A stretch of DNA of 64,000 bases from NCBI GenBank assembly GCA_046259385.1, contig JBJYWI010000013.1, positions 1 through 64,000 on the forward strand, read 5' to 3'. This document shows, piece by piece, positions 8,104 to 17,181 of this stretch. Under the pieces are notes generated by a model that searched no databases, was not told the origin of the DNA, and saw only the letters and a program-made list of their open reading frames with translations. Each line of letters starts with the position of its first letter. Within the stretch, counting starts at the first letter, position 1. Source of the stretch: CAVWDI01 sp046259385 (GTDB taxonomy: Bacteria > Chloroflexota > Anaerolineae > Anaerolineales > UBA4823). The position numbers and the translations under genes are program-made.

Positions 8104-8856
8104 CTACCCTAATAATCCTTTACCATCTGACCGGCTGGATAGAACCTGTGCAATATGAACAGCACGCAAATCTTTCCCGCGCCGGTGTAAACCGCCGTTG
8201 ATATGGGTCATGCACCCTGCATCACAGGTTACAACAAGGTCAGATTTGCTGTCTTCTATATTCCATATCTTGCGTTCCAGCATCGCCGTGGACACTTCCG
8301 GATATTCGGCGGAAAACACACCCCCAAACCCGCAGCATTCAGTTGAATAAGGCAGTTCAACCAGTTGAGCCCCTTCAACCGCCTTCAGCAAATCGCGCGG
8401 CTGGGAATTCACCCCTAGATCGCGCAGTAAATGGCATGAGGGATGGTAGGCGATTCTTGCGGGTAGATGGGCGCCAAGCTCATTTACTCCAAGGTAATCA
8501 ACAATAAATTCGGATAACTCGTATATCCTTTTAGCAATTGCTTCCGCCCGACTTAACCAGGTCTCATCGCCTGAAAATAATTCCATGTAGCCGTGTTTTA
8601 CCATCGCAGTACATGACCCTGAAGGCGCTACTATCGGGCCATCTGTATCCTCAAAAATATTGATGAAGTGCTCCGCAACAGGTCGTGAGAGATGTCGAAG
8701 TCCGGCGTTAAAAGCAGGCTGCCCGCAGCAGGTTTGCTCTGGTGGGACCTCCACCTCAACCCCCGCACGTTCAAGCACATCGATTACATCAAACCCAATT
8801 TTCGGATACAGGGTATCAATTATGCAGGTGATAAACAGCTGGACTTTTTCTGGCAT
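8104..8856 (-). CDS. lutA: LutA-type cysteine-rich (Fe-S)-binding subunit of lactate oxidation complex
   Basis: This 250-residue protein contains two CCG-type cysteine-rich domains: QTCCGQPAFNAG in the first half and TECCGFGGVFS in the second, with ITCIIDTLYP near the start and CDAGCMTH near the end. These are the ligands typical of LutA/GlpC/heterodisulfide reductase-like subunits. It should act with the fused LutBC product downstream in L-lactate oxidation. The start at 8856 gives the family N-terminus MPEKVQLFITC. A 184-bp divergent spacer separates it from the glucan phosphorylase gene. Confidence 0.9.
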   Translation of the reverse strand: MPEKVQLFITCIIDTLYPKIGFDVIDVLERAGVEVEVPPEQTCCGQPAFNAGLRHLSRPVAEHFINIFEDTDGPIVAPSGSCTAMVKHGYMELFSGDETWLSRAEAIAKRIYELSEFIVDYLGVNELGAHLPARIAYHPSCHLLRDLGVNSQPRDLLKAVEGAQLVELPYSTECCGFGGVFSAEYPEVSTAMLERKIWNIEDSKSDLVVTCDAGCMTHINGGLHRRGKDLRAVHIAQVLSSRSDGKGLLG

Positions 8857-9029
8857 ACGGCGATTATTTTACCCCTCGTGTATGCTTGAAGCAAGGCGCA
8901 AACGAAACAACACCATCCTAATAAAAATGACTAAAAATTGGCGTCTATGGTATCATTGGGTTTTGCAAATTCGCCTGAAATGGGCAAAAAATTATAAAAT
9001 ATCTTGTGTAATGAATTTTTTTGGGTGCA

Positions 9030-9035
9030 TATAAA
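9030..9035 (+). promoter_or_regulatory. -10-like TATAAA close to the phosphorylase start
   Basis: TATAAA ends 5 nt before the ATG at 9041, and no Shine-Dalgarno sequence is present. Transcription starting about 6-7 nt after this box would begin at or next to the start codon, giving a leaderless mRNA. The -35 region is weak (TTGTGT, about 20 nt upstream). Confidence 0.35.
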
Positions 9036-9040
9036 TAAAA

Positions 9041-11212
9041 ATGACGTCAATTCAAGCCAAAATAACAAATCATTTCAGCCTGCCCCGCCGCATAGAAAGG
9101 CTGGGTGAGCTTGCATATAACCTATGGTGGACCTGGAACCCTGATGCCCAGCGCTTATTTATGAGCATCGACCGGGAATTATGGGAACGTGTTTATCATA
9201 ATCCGATATGCTTTCTTCGGCGGGTTGAACGCCCTCAGTTAAATGCCGTAACCAACAACCGCTACTACCTCGATGTTTACAATCGAATTATGCGCGAATT
9301 TGACGCTTACATGGATCCCGAAGAAACCTGGTTCGCGACCCATTACCCCGAATTAACCGGAGACCAGATCGCCTATCTTTCGATGGAATTCGGGCTGCAC
9401 GAGGTACTGCCGATTTACGCTGGCGGTCTTGGAATTCTCTCCGGTGACCATACCAAAGAAGCCAGCGATTTGGGACTGCCGTTTGTCGCAATTGGTTTCT
9501 TTTACACCGAGGGTTACTTCACCCAGCATATCTCCGAAGACGGCTGGCAGGAAGCCCGTTATATCGACTACCCGTTCGAAGACCTGCCGGTGATGCCCAT
9601 TTACGGAGAAAACGGCGAACCGCTCGATATCTCAATCGAACTTCCTGGAAGGGATGTGTTTGCACGCTTATGGAAGATCCAGGTAGGCAGGGTACCTCTA
9701 TACCTTCTCGACACCAACTTTGAGAAGAACACAACCCACGATCGGGCTTTAACCGCCAGATTATACAGCAGCGATCCTGACCTGCGAATATCCCAGGAAA
9801 TTCTGCTTGGAATCGGGGGGGTACGTGCTCTGCGGGCGCTGGGTTATGACCCCAGCGTATGGCATATGAACGAAGGTCATTCTGCATTTCTGATCCTGGA
9901 ACGCCTGCAAGAACAAATCCAGCAGGGAAAGTCATTTAAGGAAGCGGAACAGCAGATCAGAACCAGCAATGTTTTCACCACCCACACACCCGTGCCAGCC
10001 GGGAACGACGAGTTTCCACTCTGGCTGATTGACAAATATTTTTCTCATTTATATGAGCAATTGGATATTGATCGAGACAGCTTTATCAACCTGGCCCGAA
10101 ATGTAGTGGATTGGGGAGAAACATTCAGCATGCCAATTCTTGCGCTTCGTTTTTCTGGAGGCCGCAACGCCGTCTCAGAACTGCACGGGCAGGTATCAAG
10201 GAAAATGTGGCATAAACTTTGGCCTGATCGTGAACTGGAAGATATCCCAATTTTACCTATCACAAACGGGGTTCATACTGGCACATGGTTAGCGCGCCGC
10301 TTACATCACCTTTTTGACCATCATCTGGGTGTGGAATGGATAGAAAAGATAGACGACCCGGATATTTGGGAACGAGTGAACAACATCCCAGATGAGCAGC
10401 TTTGGGAAATCAGGAGGCATCTAAAACGGAAACTGGTCGCCTACATACAGGATCGAGCCCGGCAGCACTGGCGCCAGGGTGGGTGGCACCCGGTTCAGGT
10501 TCTTGCCTCAGGGGTTTTGCTGGATCCTTATGCTCTGACAATCGGTTTCGCCCGCCGTTTTGCGCCATACAAACGTGCGAATCTGATTATGCAGGATCTG
10601 GAACGCCTGCTCGCTCTTGTAAACAACAATAAGCGACCGGTGCAGGTTATTTTTGCAGGAAAAGCCCATCCTGACCATGAAGAAGGAAAATTATTGATCC
10701 AGGAGGTATATCGCCAGGTAAAGAAACCCGAAAGTGCAGGTCGTCTTGTTTTTCTGGAGGATTATGATATGAACCTGGCGCGCTACCTGACCCAGGGAGT
10801 CGATGTTTGGCTGAATACACCCCGCAGACCAAATGAGGCTTCCGGCACATCCGGTCAGAAAGCCGCCATCAACGGCGTTCTTAACTTCTCGGTTCTAGAT
10901 GGTTGGTGGCGCGAGGGTTATAACGGTAAAAATGGCTGGGCGATTGGAAAGGACACCGATTATACAGATCTCGAGATCCAGGATAAATCAGACGCAGCCA
11001 GCCTGTATGACATACTCGAAAAAGAAATCATTCCGCTTTACTACCGCATCCGGTCTTCAGATGGAGTGCCGGGAGATTGGATCGCCACAATGAAGGAATC
11101 CATCAGAACCCTGGCACCTCAATTCTGTACGCGCCGGATGTTGAACGACTACCTGCACCAGCTATATCTTCCGGCATTACAAAACGTGCAAAAAGAGGAA
11201 GTGATCGCCTAA
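9041..11212 (+). CDS. Alpha-glucan phosphorylase (GT35, glycogen/maltodextrin type)
   Basis: This cytoplasmic PLP enzyme releases glucose-1-phosphate from alpha-1,4-glucans. The 723 residues fit the short bacterial/archaeal alpha-glucan phosphorylase subfamily. The N-terminus LGELAYNLWWTWNPDAQRLF is the DUF3417 segment of that subfamily. Other family blocks are AYLSMEFGLHEVLPIYAGGLG, HMNEGHSAFL, RFAPYKRANL, and EASGTSGQKAAINGVLN near the PLP/phosphate site. No other glycogen gene is next to it. Two DUF2179 genes follow on the same strand, the first 7 nt downstream. Confidence 0.93.
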   Translation: MTSIQAKITNHFSLPRRIERLGELAYNLWWTWNPDAQRLFMSIDRELWERVYHNPICFLRRVERPQLNAVTNNRYYLDVYNRIMREFDAYMDPEETWFATHYPELTGDQIAYLSMEFGLHEVLPIYAGGLGILSGDHTKEASDLGLPFVAIGFFYTEGYFTQHISEDGWQEARYIDYPFEDLPVMPIYGENGEPLDISIELPGRDVFARLWKIQVGRVPLYLLDTNFEKNTTHDRALTARLYSSDPDLRISQEILLGIGGVRALRALGYDPSVWHMNEGHSAFLILERLQEQIQQGKSFKEAEQQIRTSNVFTTHTPVPAGNDEFPLWLIDKYFSHLYEQLDIDRDSFINLARNVVDWGETFSMPILALRFSGGRNAVSELHGQVSRKMWHKLWPDRELEDIPILPITNGVHTGTWLARRLHHLFDHHLGVEWIEKIDDPDIWERVNNIPDEQLWEIRRHLKRKLVAYIQDRARQHWRQGGWHPVQVLASGVLLDPYALTIGFARRFAPYKRANLIMQDLERLLALVNNNKRPVQVIFAGKAHPDHEEGKLLIQEVYRQVKKPESAGRLVFLEDYDMNLARYLTQGVDVWLNTPRRPNEASGTSGQKAAINGVLNFSVLDGWWREGYNGKNGWAIGKDTDYTDLEIQDKSDAASLYDILEKEIIPLYYRIRSSDGVPGDWIATMKESIRTLAPQFCTRRMLNDYLHQLYLPALQNVQKEEVIA

Positions 11213-11219
11213 ATTCTTT

Positions 11220-11750
11220 ATGGTCGAACTATTAACTTCGCCCCAGTCCTGGCTGGGAGCAGGCTTGATTTTCATCCTGCGGGTCGTCGAAATGAGTCTG
11301 GATACTATTCGGGTCCTTATGGTCATGAGAAACCGGAAAGGTCTTTCATGGACCCTGGGTTTCTTTCAGGCCTCGTTGTTTGTCGTCGCGATTAGCTATG
11401 TCCTTTCAGATCTGGACAACCCTGTTAATGTGCTTGGTTACGCGGCCGGATTTGCAACCGGCACCTTGGTTGGAATGCTGATCGAAGAAAAACTCGCCAT
11501 CGGACATATCCAGCTGAATATCATCAGCTCCTCCTTCGGGTCGGCTATCGCCGAGGAATTGCGTGCTGAGGGATTTGCACTCACAGAAATACCTGCCCGC
11601 GGTAAAGACGGCACGGTAACAATGCTTTCCTGCAGTGTGCTGCGCAGAAATGTTTACAAAGCTCGGCAGATCATCAATCAAATCGATCCAACTGCATTTA
11701 TCACTGCAGAGGATATCCAGCCCGTTCGGCGCGGTTTCTGGCGCGCCTGA
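11220..11750 (+). CDS. DUF2179 (UPF0316) membrane protein, copy 1
   Basis: This 176-residue protein has three predicted N-terminal membrane helices (about residues 12-30, 42-62, 72-92) and a soluble C-terminal DUF2179 domain containing GFALTEIPARGKDGTVTML and IDPTAFITAEDI. DUF2179 domains occur in YitT- and YebE-like membrane proteins and may bind a small ligand; no function is established. It starts 7 nt after the phosphorylase stop and is followed 14 nt later by a paralogue with the same architecture. Confidence 0.82.
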   Translation: MVELLTSPQSWLGAGLIFILRVVEMSLDTIRVLMVMRNRKGLSWTLGFFQASLFVVAISYVLSDLDNPVNVLGYAAGFATGTLVGMLIEEKLAIGHIQLNIISSSFGSAIAEELRAEGFALTEIPARGKDGTVTMLSCSVLRRNVYKARQIINQIDPTAFITAEDIQPVRRGFWRA

Positions 11751-11753
11751 AGT

Positions 11754-11759
11754 TATAAT
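11754..11759 (+). promoter_or_regulatory. TATAAT box 5 nt before the second DUF2179 start
   Basis: A consensus TATAAT lies in the 14-nt gap between the two DUF2179 genes and ends 5 nt before ATG 11765. There is no Shine-Dalgarno sequence in the gap. If active, it would make a leaderless mRNA and allow the second paralogue to be expressed independently. Confidence 0.5.
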
Positions 11760-11764
11760 CCCCG

Positions 11765-12277
11765 ATGTCAGCAGTACTTTTTTCTGCGCTTCTAATCTTT
11801 TTTCTGCGCGTTCTGGATATTACACTTTATACGCTGCGCTTATTAATGGTGACGCGTGGGCGTAAGGCACTCGCCTGGATTTTTTCATTTATCAAATCTA
11901 TTATCTTCGTTATTACCATTCAACTCGTACTCAAAGACATAGATAACTGGCTGAAGATCCTTGGATATGCGACCGGTTTTGCGACCGGTCTCGTAGTGGG
12001 GATGTGGCTAGAGGAACGCATTGCTGTGGGGTTAAGCCATCTTCGTGTCATCAGTCCAAAGCGAGGCTCGGAGTTGGGCGATCGTTTACGCGCAGAGGGA
12101 TACGCGGTTACCGAGATCCCATCTAGGGGCAGGGATGGGGTGGTAACGCTGATTGATATGGATGTCTTGCGGAAAAAAACTTCCCGGGTTGTCGATATTA
12201 TTTCCAGCATCGATCCGGAAGCCTTCATCACTTCAAGTTCAGTCCGCTCCGCACAGCACGGATTTTTTCGCCGCTAA
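11765..12277 (+). CDS. DUF2179 (UPF0316) membrane protein, copy 2
   Basis: This 170-residue paralogue of the preceding gene has the same layout: three hydrophobic helices, ATGFATGLVVGMWLEE leading into the soluble part, then GYAVTEIPSRGRDGVVTLI and IDPEAFITSSS. Similarity runs end to end, so the pair probably arose by tandem duplication and may form a heteromer. The IS3 remnant begins about 135 nt downstream. Confidence 0.82.
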   Translation: MSAVLFSALLIFFLRVLDITLYTLRLLMVTRGRKALAWIFSFIKSIIFVITIQLVLKDIDNWLKILGYATGFATGLVVGMWLEERIAVGLSHLRVISPKRGSELGDRLRAEGYAVTEIPSRGRDGVVTLIDMDVLRKKTSRVVDIISSIDPEAFITSSSVRSAQHGFFRR

Positions 12278-12411
12278 ACCGCCTGCCTAAATAATTCCCG
12301 AAAAAGATCCCGCTTATATGTAGCGTGTCAGAGCCTGTGAGAAAAAACAGGGTGGAAAAATAATAGGGACTTTTCGGCCAAAAAGAAATTTTAAGTAACA
12401 AGGAGTTGATT

Positions 12412-12700
12412 ATGGTCGAGAAAAAAATCGACATAAGCAACAGTATGTAGCATACGTAGAAAAACTCGCAAGAAATCTTCTGCAGAAGAAAAGATCTGCA
12501 TCGTCTTGGACGGTCTGAGGGGTTAGACGACCATCGCGGAGCTATGCAGGTTTGAGGGGATCGACCAGAACTTGTATTACAAGTGGAGTAAAGAATTTCT
12601 TGAAGCTGGCAAGCAGCGCCTGGCTGGAAATACCAACCATCAGGCGACCAGTGATGAAGTAAAGGATTTGCAGATAGGAAATCAAAACCACGCCAGTTCT
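12412..12700 (+). pseudogene. IS3-family transposase orfA remnant
   Basis: An ATG at 12412 behind AAGGAG opens a frame that stops after about 12 codons. A +1 shifted frame (from about 12455) then reads SSAEEKICIVLDGLRG, a TAG (12524-12526) where Glu is expected, and TIAELCRFEGIDQNLYYKW followed by SKEFLEAGKQRLAGNT. This is the helix-turn-helix OrfA of IS3-type elements. The frameshift and stop show that it is dead. Confidence 0.85.
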
Positions 12701-12727
12701 GGAACAGGATATCGGAGCATGCCAGGC

Positions 12728-13300
12728 AGTAGGTTGTCGATCTAGCACTGGGCTTTCCGGACAAATCTCCCAGACAAATAGCATGGTATTTCGTGGATAA
12801 AATGGGTTATTTCATCTCAGAATCGATTGTTTACCGGATTCTGAAAAGCTTTGTCTTGGTGCAAAGCCTAATTTTCCATATGGTTCCAGCCAAACAAAGG
12901 GGAGAAAGCCAGAGTCAGGCACTATCCCAGGCTGCTCACTGACAATAGCCCAGCCTACATCTCCAAAGAACTGGCCAGATTCCTGAAACGCAAGCATCTT
13001 GAGTATATTCTGGGTGCGCCTTACAATCCCATGACTCAGGGCAAGATTGAACGATTTCATCGCTCAATGAAAATTATGGTCCTGCTGCAAAATTATTATT
13101 CACCACCAGAGCTTGAAAAAGAACTTACTAAATTTGTCAATTAATGCAATAATGATCGCTATCTTGAGTCGCTGTATAACATGACACCAGCAGATATTTA
13201 CTTTGGAAAGCATGAGGAGGTGATGACGAGAAGAGAAAAAATCAAGAGGAAGACATTGAAGCAAAGGCGCAGAATAAATTTACTTCATGTCCATGTATAA
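12728..13300 (+). pseudogene. IS3-family transposase orfB remnant (DDE integrase), internally deleted
   Basis: Fragments in successive frames read PDKSPRQIAWYFVDKMGYFI, then ESIVYRILKSF, LLTDNSPAYISKELARFL, YILGAPYNPMTQGKIERFH, and NMTPADIYFGKHEEVMTRR, ending with a TAA at 13298. These are parts of an rve/DDE transposase of the IS3 type. The block with the first catalytic Asp is missing, there is a frameshift near 12930, and a TAA interrupts the C-terminal part near 13142. No clear terminal inverted repeats were recognised, so the element edges are uncertain. Confidence 0.85.
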
Positions 13301-13428
13301 TCATTTAATCAAAAGTCGGAAAGACTCTCTTAGTTAAATGCAGATTTTGTCTCAAATGTTCTGCTAACATGTTTTCGACATCGACTGTCCTGGGGACATA
13401 CACAAATTGATTTTACCAGTGCCTATTA

Positions 13429-16400
13429 ATGAATCTCGATAAAAGGCTCCTGGATCTGCTCCAAAACCCGCAGGAGCGGGTTCTAAGTAAAAACAAAACC
13501 CTTCTGTTCCTCTCGATCGGGTTGGGTTTTCTGGCCGCGCTGACCATTGTCGCCCAAGCCTGGGTACTCAGCCAGGTGGTCAACAGTGTATTTTTGGAGA
13601 ACAGCTCCCTATCAGGCGAAATTACCCCCCTTATCTCGCTCTTGATTATTTTTGCTTTGAGAGCAGGTTTTACCTGGGGAAGCGAATTTTCTTCAAGCAC
13701 GATGGCGATCAGGATCAAGTCAAAACTTCGCTGTAGTCTGTTTGAACACATTCTCAATTTAGGTCCATCCTATACCAACCAGCAACGGTCCGGCGAATTA
13801 TCGAGCGTATGTATGGATGGTGTTGAGTCTGTTGAAGATTACTTCAGGGAGTATCTGCCCGGATTGGTTCTTGCCGCATTAATTCCCATTGTTTACCTGG
13901 TCATCATATTCCCTCTGGATAGTTTAACGGGATTTGTGCTTTTGTTTACTGCTCCCCTGATCCCGATATTCATGGTGTTGATCGGAGATCGGTCCGCAGC
14001 ACTTACCAGGCGCCAGTGGACGATTTTGAGCAGCATGAGCGCCTATTTTCTGGATGTTATCCAGGGTTTGAAAACCTTAAAAGCTTTAGGGCAAAGCGAG
14101 AACCAGTCTGATGTTATTGAACGGGTCAGCGACCAGTTTAGAAGAGCCACGATGAACGTCTTAAGGGTTGCCTTCCTGTCCGCGCTTACGCTGGAACTGG
14201 TAGCGACAATCAGCATAGCGATCGTCGCGGTAGAAATAGGGCTACGCCTGCTGGCTGGCAGTTTCTCATACCGGAATGCGCTCTTCCTTTTAATGCTTGC
14301 ACCTGAGTTCTATCTCCCTCTGCGCTCTCTCGGTGCCCGCTTCCATGCTGGAATGGACGGATTGGCGGCTTCAAAGAGGATTTTTGAAATTCTGAACCAG
14401 CCTGTGCAGAACGAAGTCAAAACCAGCGAATCAGCACGGAATCAAACCAACTTCAATCGTCCGTATTCATTCAACCAAATTCGCTTCTCACAGGTCAGTC
14501 TGGTTTTTCCGGATGGACGCCGCGCTCTCAACCGGGTGAATTTCGAAATCTCCCAAGGCCAGAAAATCGCCCTGGTAGGCTCCAGCGGTGCGGGTAAAAC
14601 CACTATCGCCGAACTGCTGCTCCGCTTTATTAATCCCAGCAGCGGCGCTGTTACTCTAGATGGTATACCACTACCCGAGATCCCCCGGCAGATACTGCCG
14701 GGCAGCATTTCCTGGGTTCCGCAAAAACCCTTCCTTTTTAATGACACGGTCAGATCTAACATCGGTTTGGGGAAACCTGATGCTAGCTCGGAACAGATTG
14801 AAAATGCTGCCCGGAAAGCCCATGCTCATCAATTTATCAAAAGACTTCCTTCGGGATACGACACAATCGTAGGTGAGGGGGGAACCAGGTTGAGCGCTGG
14901 TCAGGCGCAGAGGCTTGTTTTAGCGAGAGCCTTCCTAAAAGACTCCCCAATCGTCATCCTTGATGAAGCCACCTCGAATCTAGACCCGCGCACCGAAAAG
15001 GAGCTTGAAGAATCTTTTGAGCGCCTGTTATCAAACCGGACCGCTTTGATCATTGCCCATCGCCTGGTAACCATACAGAATGCGGATAAAATCTTTCTGG
15101 TCGAAAATGGGGAAGCAAGGGAGATCAGCAGTATTGATTATCCATATTACACAACTATTGCCAGGAAAAGCCAGGCGCATTTATTTCCAGCTTCATCTCC
15201 TATTACCCTGGAAGCCAGACTTGTATCCCAGGCAAATAAGGAAAAAGAAGTTCCTGAAGACCGAAACCAAAAATCACCTGCGCCCCTTCCAGTTCTTCCT
15301 ATACCAGCATCTAAGCCGGATCAAACATTTCTCCTCAACCCTCCTGGACCAAAAACAGGCGCGGAGGCTGTGCTCCGGCTGATTAGATTGATATCGCCCC
15401 ATAAATGGATTGTTTTATTGTCAATTATGGTAGGCTTCTTAACTGTCGCCAGCGGAATTGGCTTAATGGCTGCCTCTTGCTTTATTATCTCTGCAGCTGC
15501 ACTTCAGAATTCAATCGCGGACTTGCAGGTCGCGATTGTTGCGGTGCGGGCGTTTGGCATTTCCCGGGGTGCATTCCGTTACCTTGAGCGCTATCTCTCC
15601 CACCAGACAACTTTCCAGTTGCTTGCCCGTTTTAGGGTCTGGTTTTACGATGCCCTCGAACCACTTGCCCCTGCCAGGACAACCGGCTATAGAAGCGGCG
15701 ATTTGCTAACCCGCATCCAGAATGATATCCAGTCCCTAGATTCATTCTATGTGCGTGCTCTTGCGCCTCCCCTGACTGCAGTTCTGGTGACAGCTGGTAT
15801 GAGCATAGCTTTGTACATCGTTTCTCCCAGCCTGGGGATTACCATCTTTGCTTTCATGGTATCAACCGGATTACTGCTGCCGGCCTTTTTACGATCAGTC
15901 GGGCGCAAACCGGGCCGGGAACTGGTTTTGACCAGGTCTGGAATTAACGAGCTAGTTGTGGATGGCATTTCGGGCATCGCTGACCTGCTTGTTTACCAAG
16001 CGGGATTGCGCTGGTTAAACCAGGTCAGGGATTCCAGCCGGAAATTAGCCCGGATTCAGCTAACAATGGCTGGATTAGACTGCTTTTTATCCAGCATGGT
16101 TATGACGCTAGCGAATTTATGTATGTGGTCAATCCTAGTATTATCCATACCCCTCGTCGACTCTGGCCAGCTGAACGGCGTCTACCTGGCTGCTATTCTT
16201 CTGGCTTCCCTGACAGCATTTGAAGCACTGCTTCCATTGTCACTCTCAGCACAGTACCTGGAAGCGAACATCCTTTCAGCAACACGGCTCTTTGAAATTG
16301 TGGACCAGGAACCCGAAGTTCATCAACCTGCCCACCCAGCAGCGGTTCCCACTGAATTTAAACTCCAAATATCAAATTTGACTTTCCGTTACCCTGAACA

Positions 16401-17139
16401 GCCGGATTTGTACTCAAAATCCAAAATTCTCTTTGAACCAGCAGCAACTGCTGGAGATGTACTGGCAGACATCACCTTTTCGCTCAAGCCGCGGAGAAGA
16501 ATCGCCATTGTAGGTCCCAGCGGCGGGGGCAAATCCACTTTGGTCGATCTGCTGCTTAGATTCTGGGAATATGACCGGTCCTGCCATATCTGTCTTGACG
16601 GCAGAGAAATCCGGGCTTTCAATCTGGCGGAACTACGCCGCAACCTGGGTGTGGCGCTTCAAAATGATTACCTGTTCAATGCATCCTTGCGCGACAACCT
16701 GCTCGTGGCGCGCCCGTCTGCATCCCAAAAGGATATAGAAAAAGCGGCGAATCTGGCTCAGCTGACCGGATTCATCAATGCCCTGCCTGCAGGTTTTGAT
16801 ACCCAGGTGGGGGAGCGCGGGTTGAGTTTGAGCGCGGGCGAGAATCAACGGCTGTCTCTTGGGCGCGTTTTCCTCTCGAAAGCACCCCTGATTATCCTGG
16901 ATGAACCAACTTCCAATCTTGATATGGTTACGCAGTCAAAGGTCTTCCAGGCAATCAGGGAATTCACCCGGGACCGCTCGCTTATTCTGGTCACACACTG
17001 GCTGCTTGAACTCGACTGGCTGGACCAGATCCTGGTGCTCGACCGCGGCAAAATCATTCAGCGCGGGACAGAATCAGAACTGCTCGCCTCGGATGGAATT
17101 TTTAATCTAATGTGGACAATCCAATCCCGGTATTTATAG
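13429..17139 (+). CDS. cydDC: Single-chain CydD-CydC ABC exporter
   Basis: This 1236-residue protein carries two complete ABC-exporter half-transporters. The CydD-like half has about six membrane helices (residues 25-330), Walker A GSSGAGKTT (about 384), signature LSAGQAQRL and Walker B VILDEATSNLD. A linker (about 580-650) leads to the CydC-like half with its own membrane domain (about 665-950), Walker A GPSGGGKST (about 1029), LSAGENQRL and IILDEPTSNLD. CydDC exports glutathione or cysteine and is needed to assemble cytochrome bd oxidase. No cydAB is in the window. The gene directly follows the IS3 remnant and has no clear ribosome binding site. Confidence 0.9.
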   Translation: MNLDKRLLDLLQNPQERVLSKNKTLLFLSIGLGFLAALTIVAQAWVLSQVVNSVFLENSSLSGEITPLISLLIIFALRAGFTWGSEFSSSTMAIRIKSKLRCSLFEHILNLGPSYTNQQRSGELSSVCMDGVESVEDYFREYLPGLVLAALIPIVYLVIIFPLDSLTGFVLLFTAPLIPIFMVLIGDRSAALTRRQWTILSSMSAYFLDVIQGLKTLKALGQSENQSDVIERVSDQFRRATMNVLRVAFLSALTLELVATISIAIVAVEIGLRLLAGSFSYRNALFLLMLAPEFYLPLRSLGARFHAGMDGLAASKRIFEILNQPVQNEVKTSESARNQTNFNRPYSFNQIRFSQVSLVFPDGRRALNRVNFEISQGQKIALVGSSGAGKTTIAELLLRFINPSSGAVTLDGIPLPEIPRQILPGSISWVPQKPFLFNDTVRSNIGLGKPDASSEQIENAARKAHAHQFIKRLPSGYDTIVGEGGTRLSAGQAQRLVLARAFLKDSPIVILDEATSNLDPRTEKELEESFERLLSNRTALIIAHRLVTIQNADKIFLVENGEAREISSIDYPYYTTIARKSQAHLFPASSPITLEARLVSQANKEKEVPEDRNQKSPAPLPVLPIPASKPDQTFLLNPPGPKTGAEAVLRLIRLISPHKWIVLLSIMVGFLTVASGIGLMAASCFIISAAALQNSIADLQVAIVAVRAFGISRGAFRYLERYLSHQTTFQLLARFRVWFYDALEPLAPARTTGYRSGDLLTRIQNDIQSLDSFYVRALAPPLTAVLVTAGMSIALYIVSPSLGITIFAFMVSTGLLLPAFLRSVGRKPGRELVLTRSGINELVVDGISGIADLLVYQAGLRWLNQVRDSSRKLARIQLTMAGLDCFLSSMVMTLANLCMWSILVLSIPLVDSGQLNGVYLAAILLASLTAFEALLPLSLSAQYLEANILSATRLFEIVDQEPEVHQPAHPAAVPTEFKLQISNLTFRYPEQPDLYSKSKILFEPAATAGDVLADITFSLKPRRRIAIVGPSGGGKSTLVDLLLRFWEYDRSCHICLDGREIRAFNLAELRRNLGVALQNDYLFNASLRDNLLVARPSASQKDIEKAANLAQLTGFINALPAGFDTQVGERGLSLSAGENQRLSLGRVFLSKAPLIILDEPTSNLDMVTQSKVFQAIREFTRDRSLILVTHWLLELDWLDQILVLDRGKIIQRGTESELLASDGIFNLMWTIQSRYL

Positions 17140-17181
17140 AGTTAATTAACAAACCACTTAAATCTGCCTCATCACAGGAAA

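Noticed and set aside
12318..13404. Terminal inverted repeats of the IS3 remnant
   Set aside because: Sequences at both sides were compared by eye and no convincing matching ends or target duplication were found.
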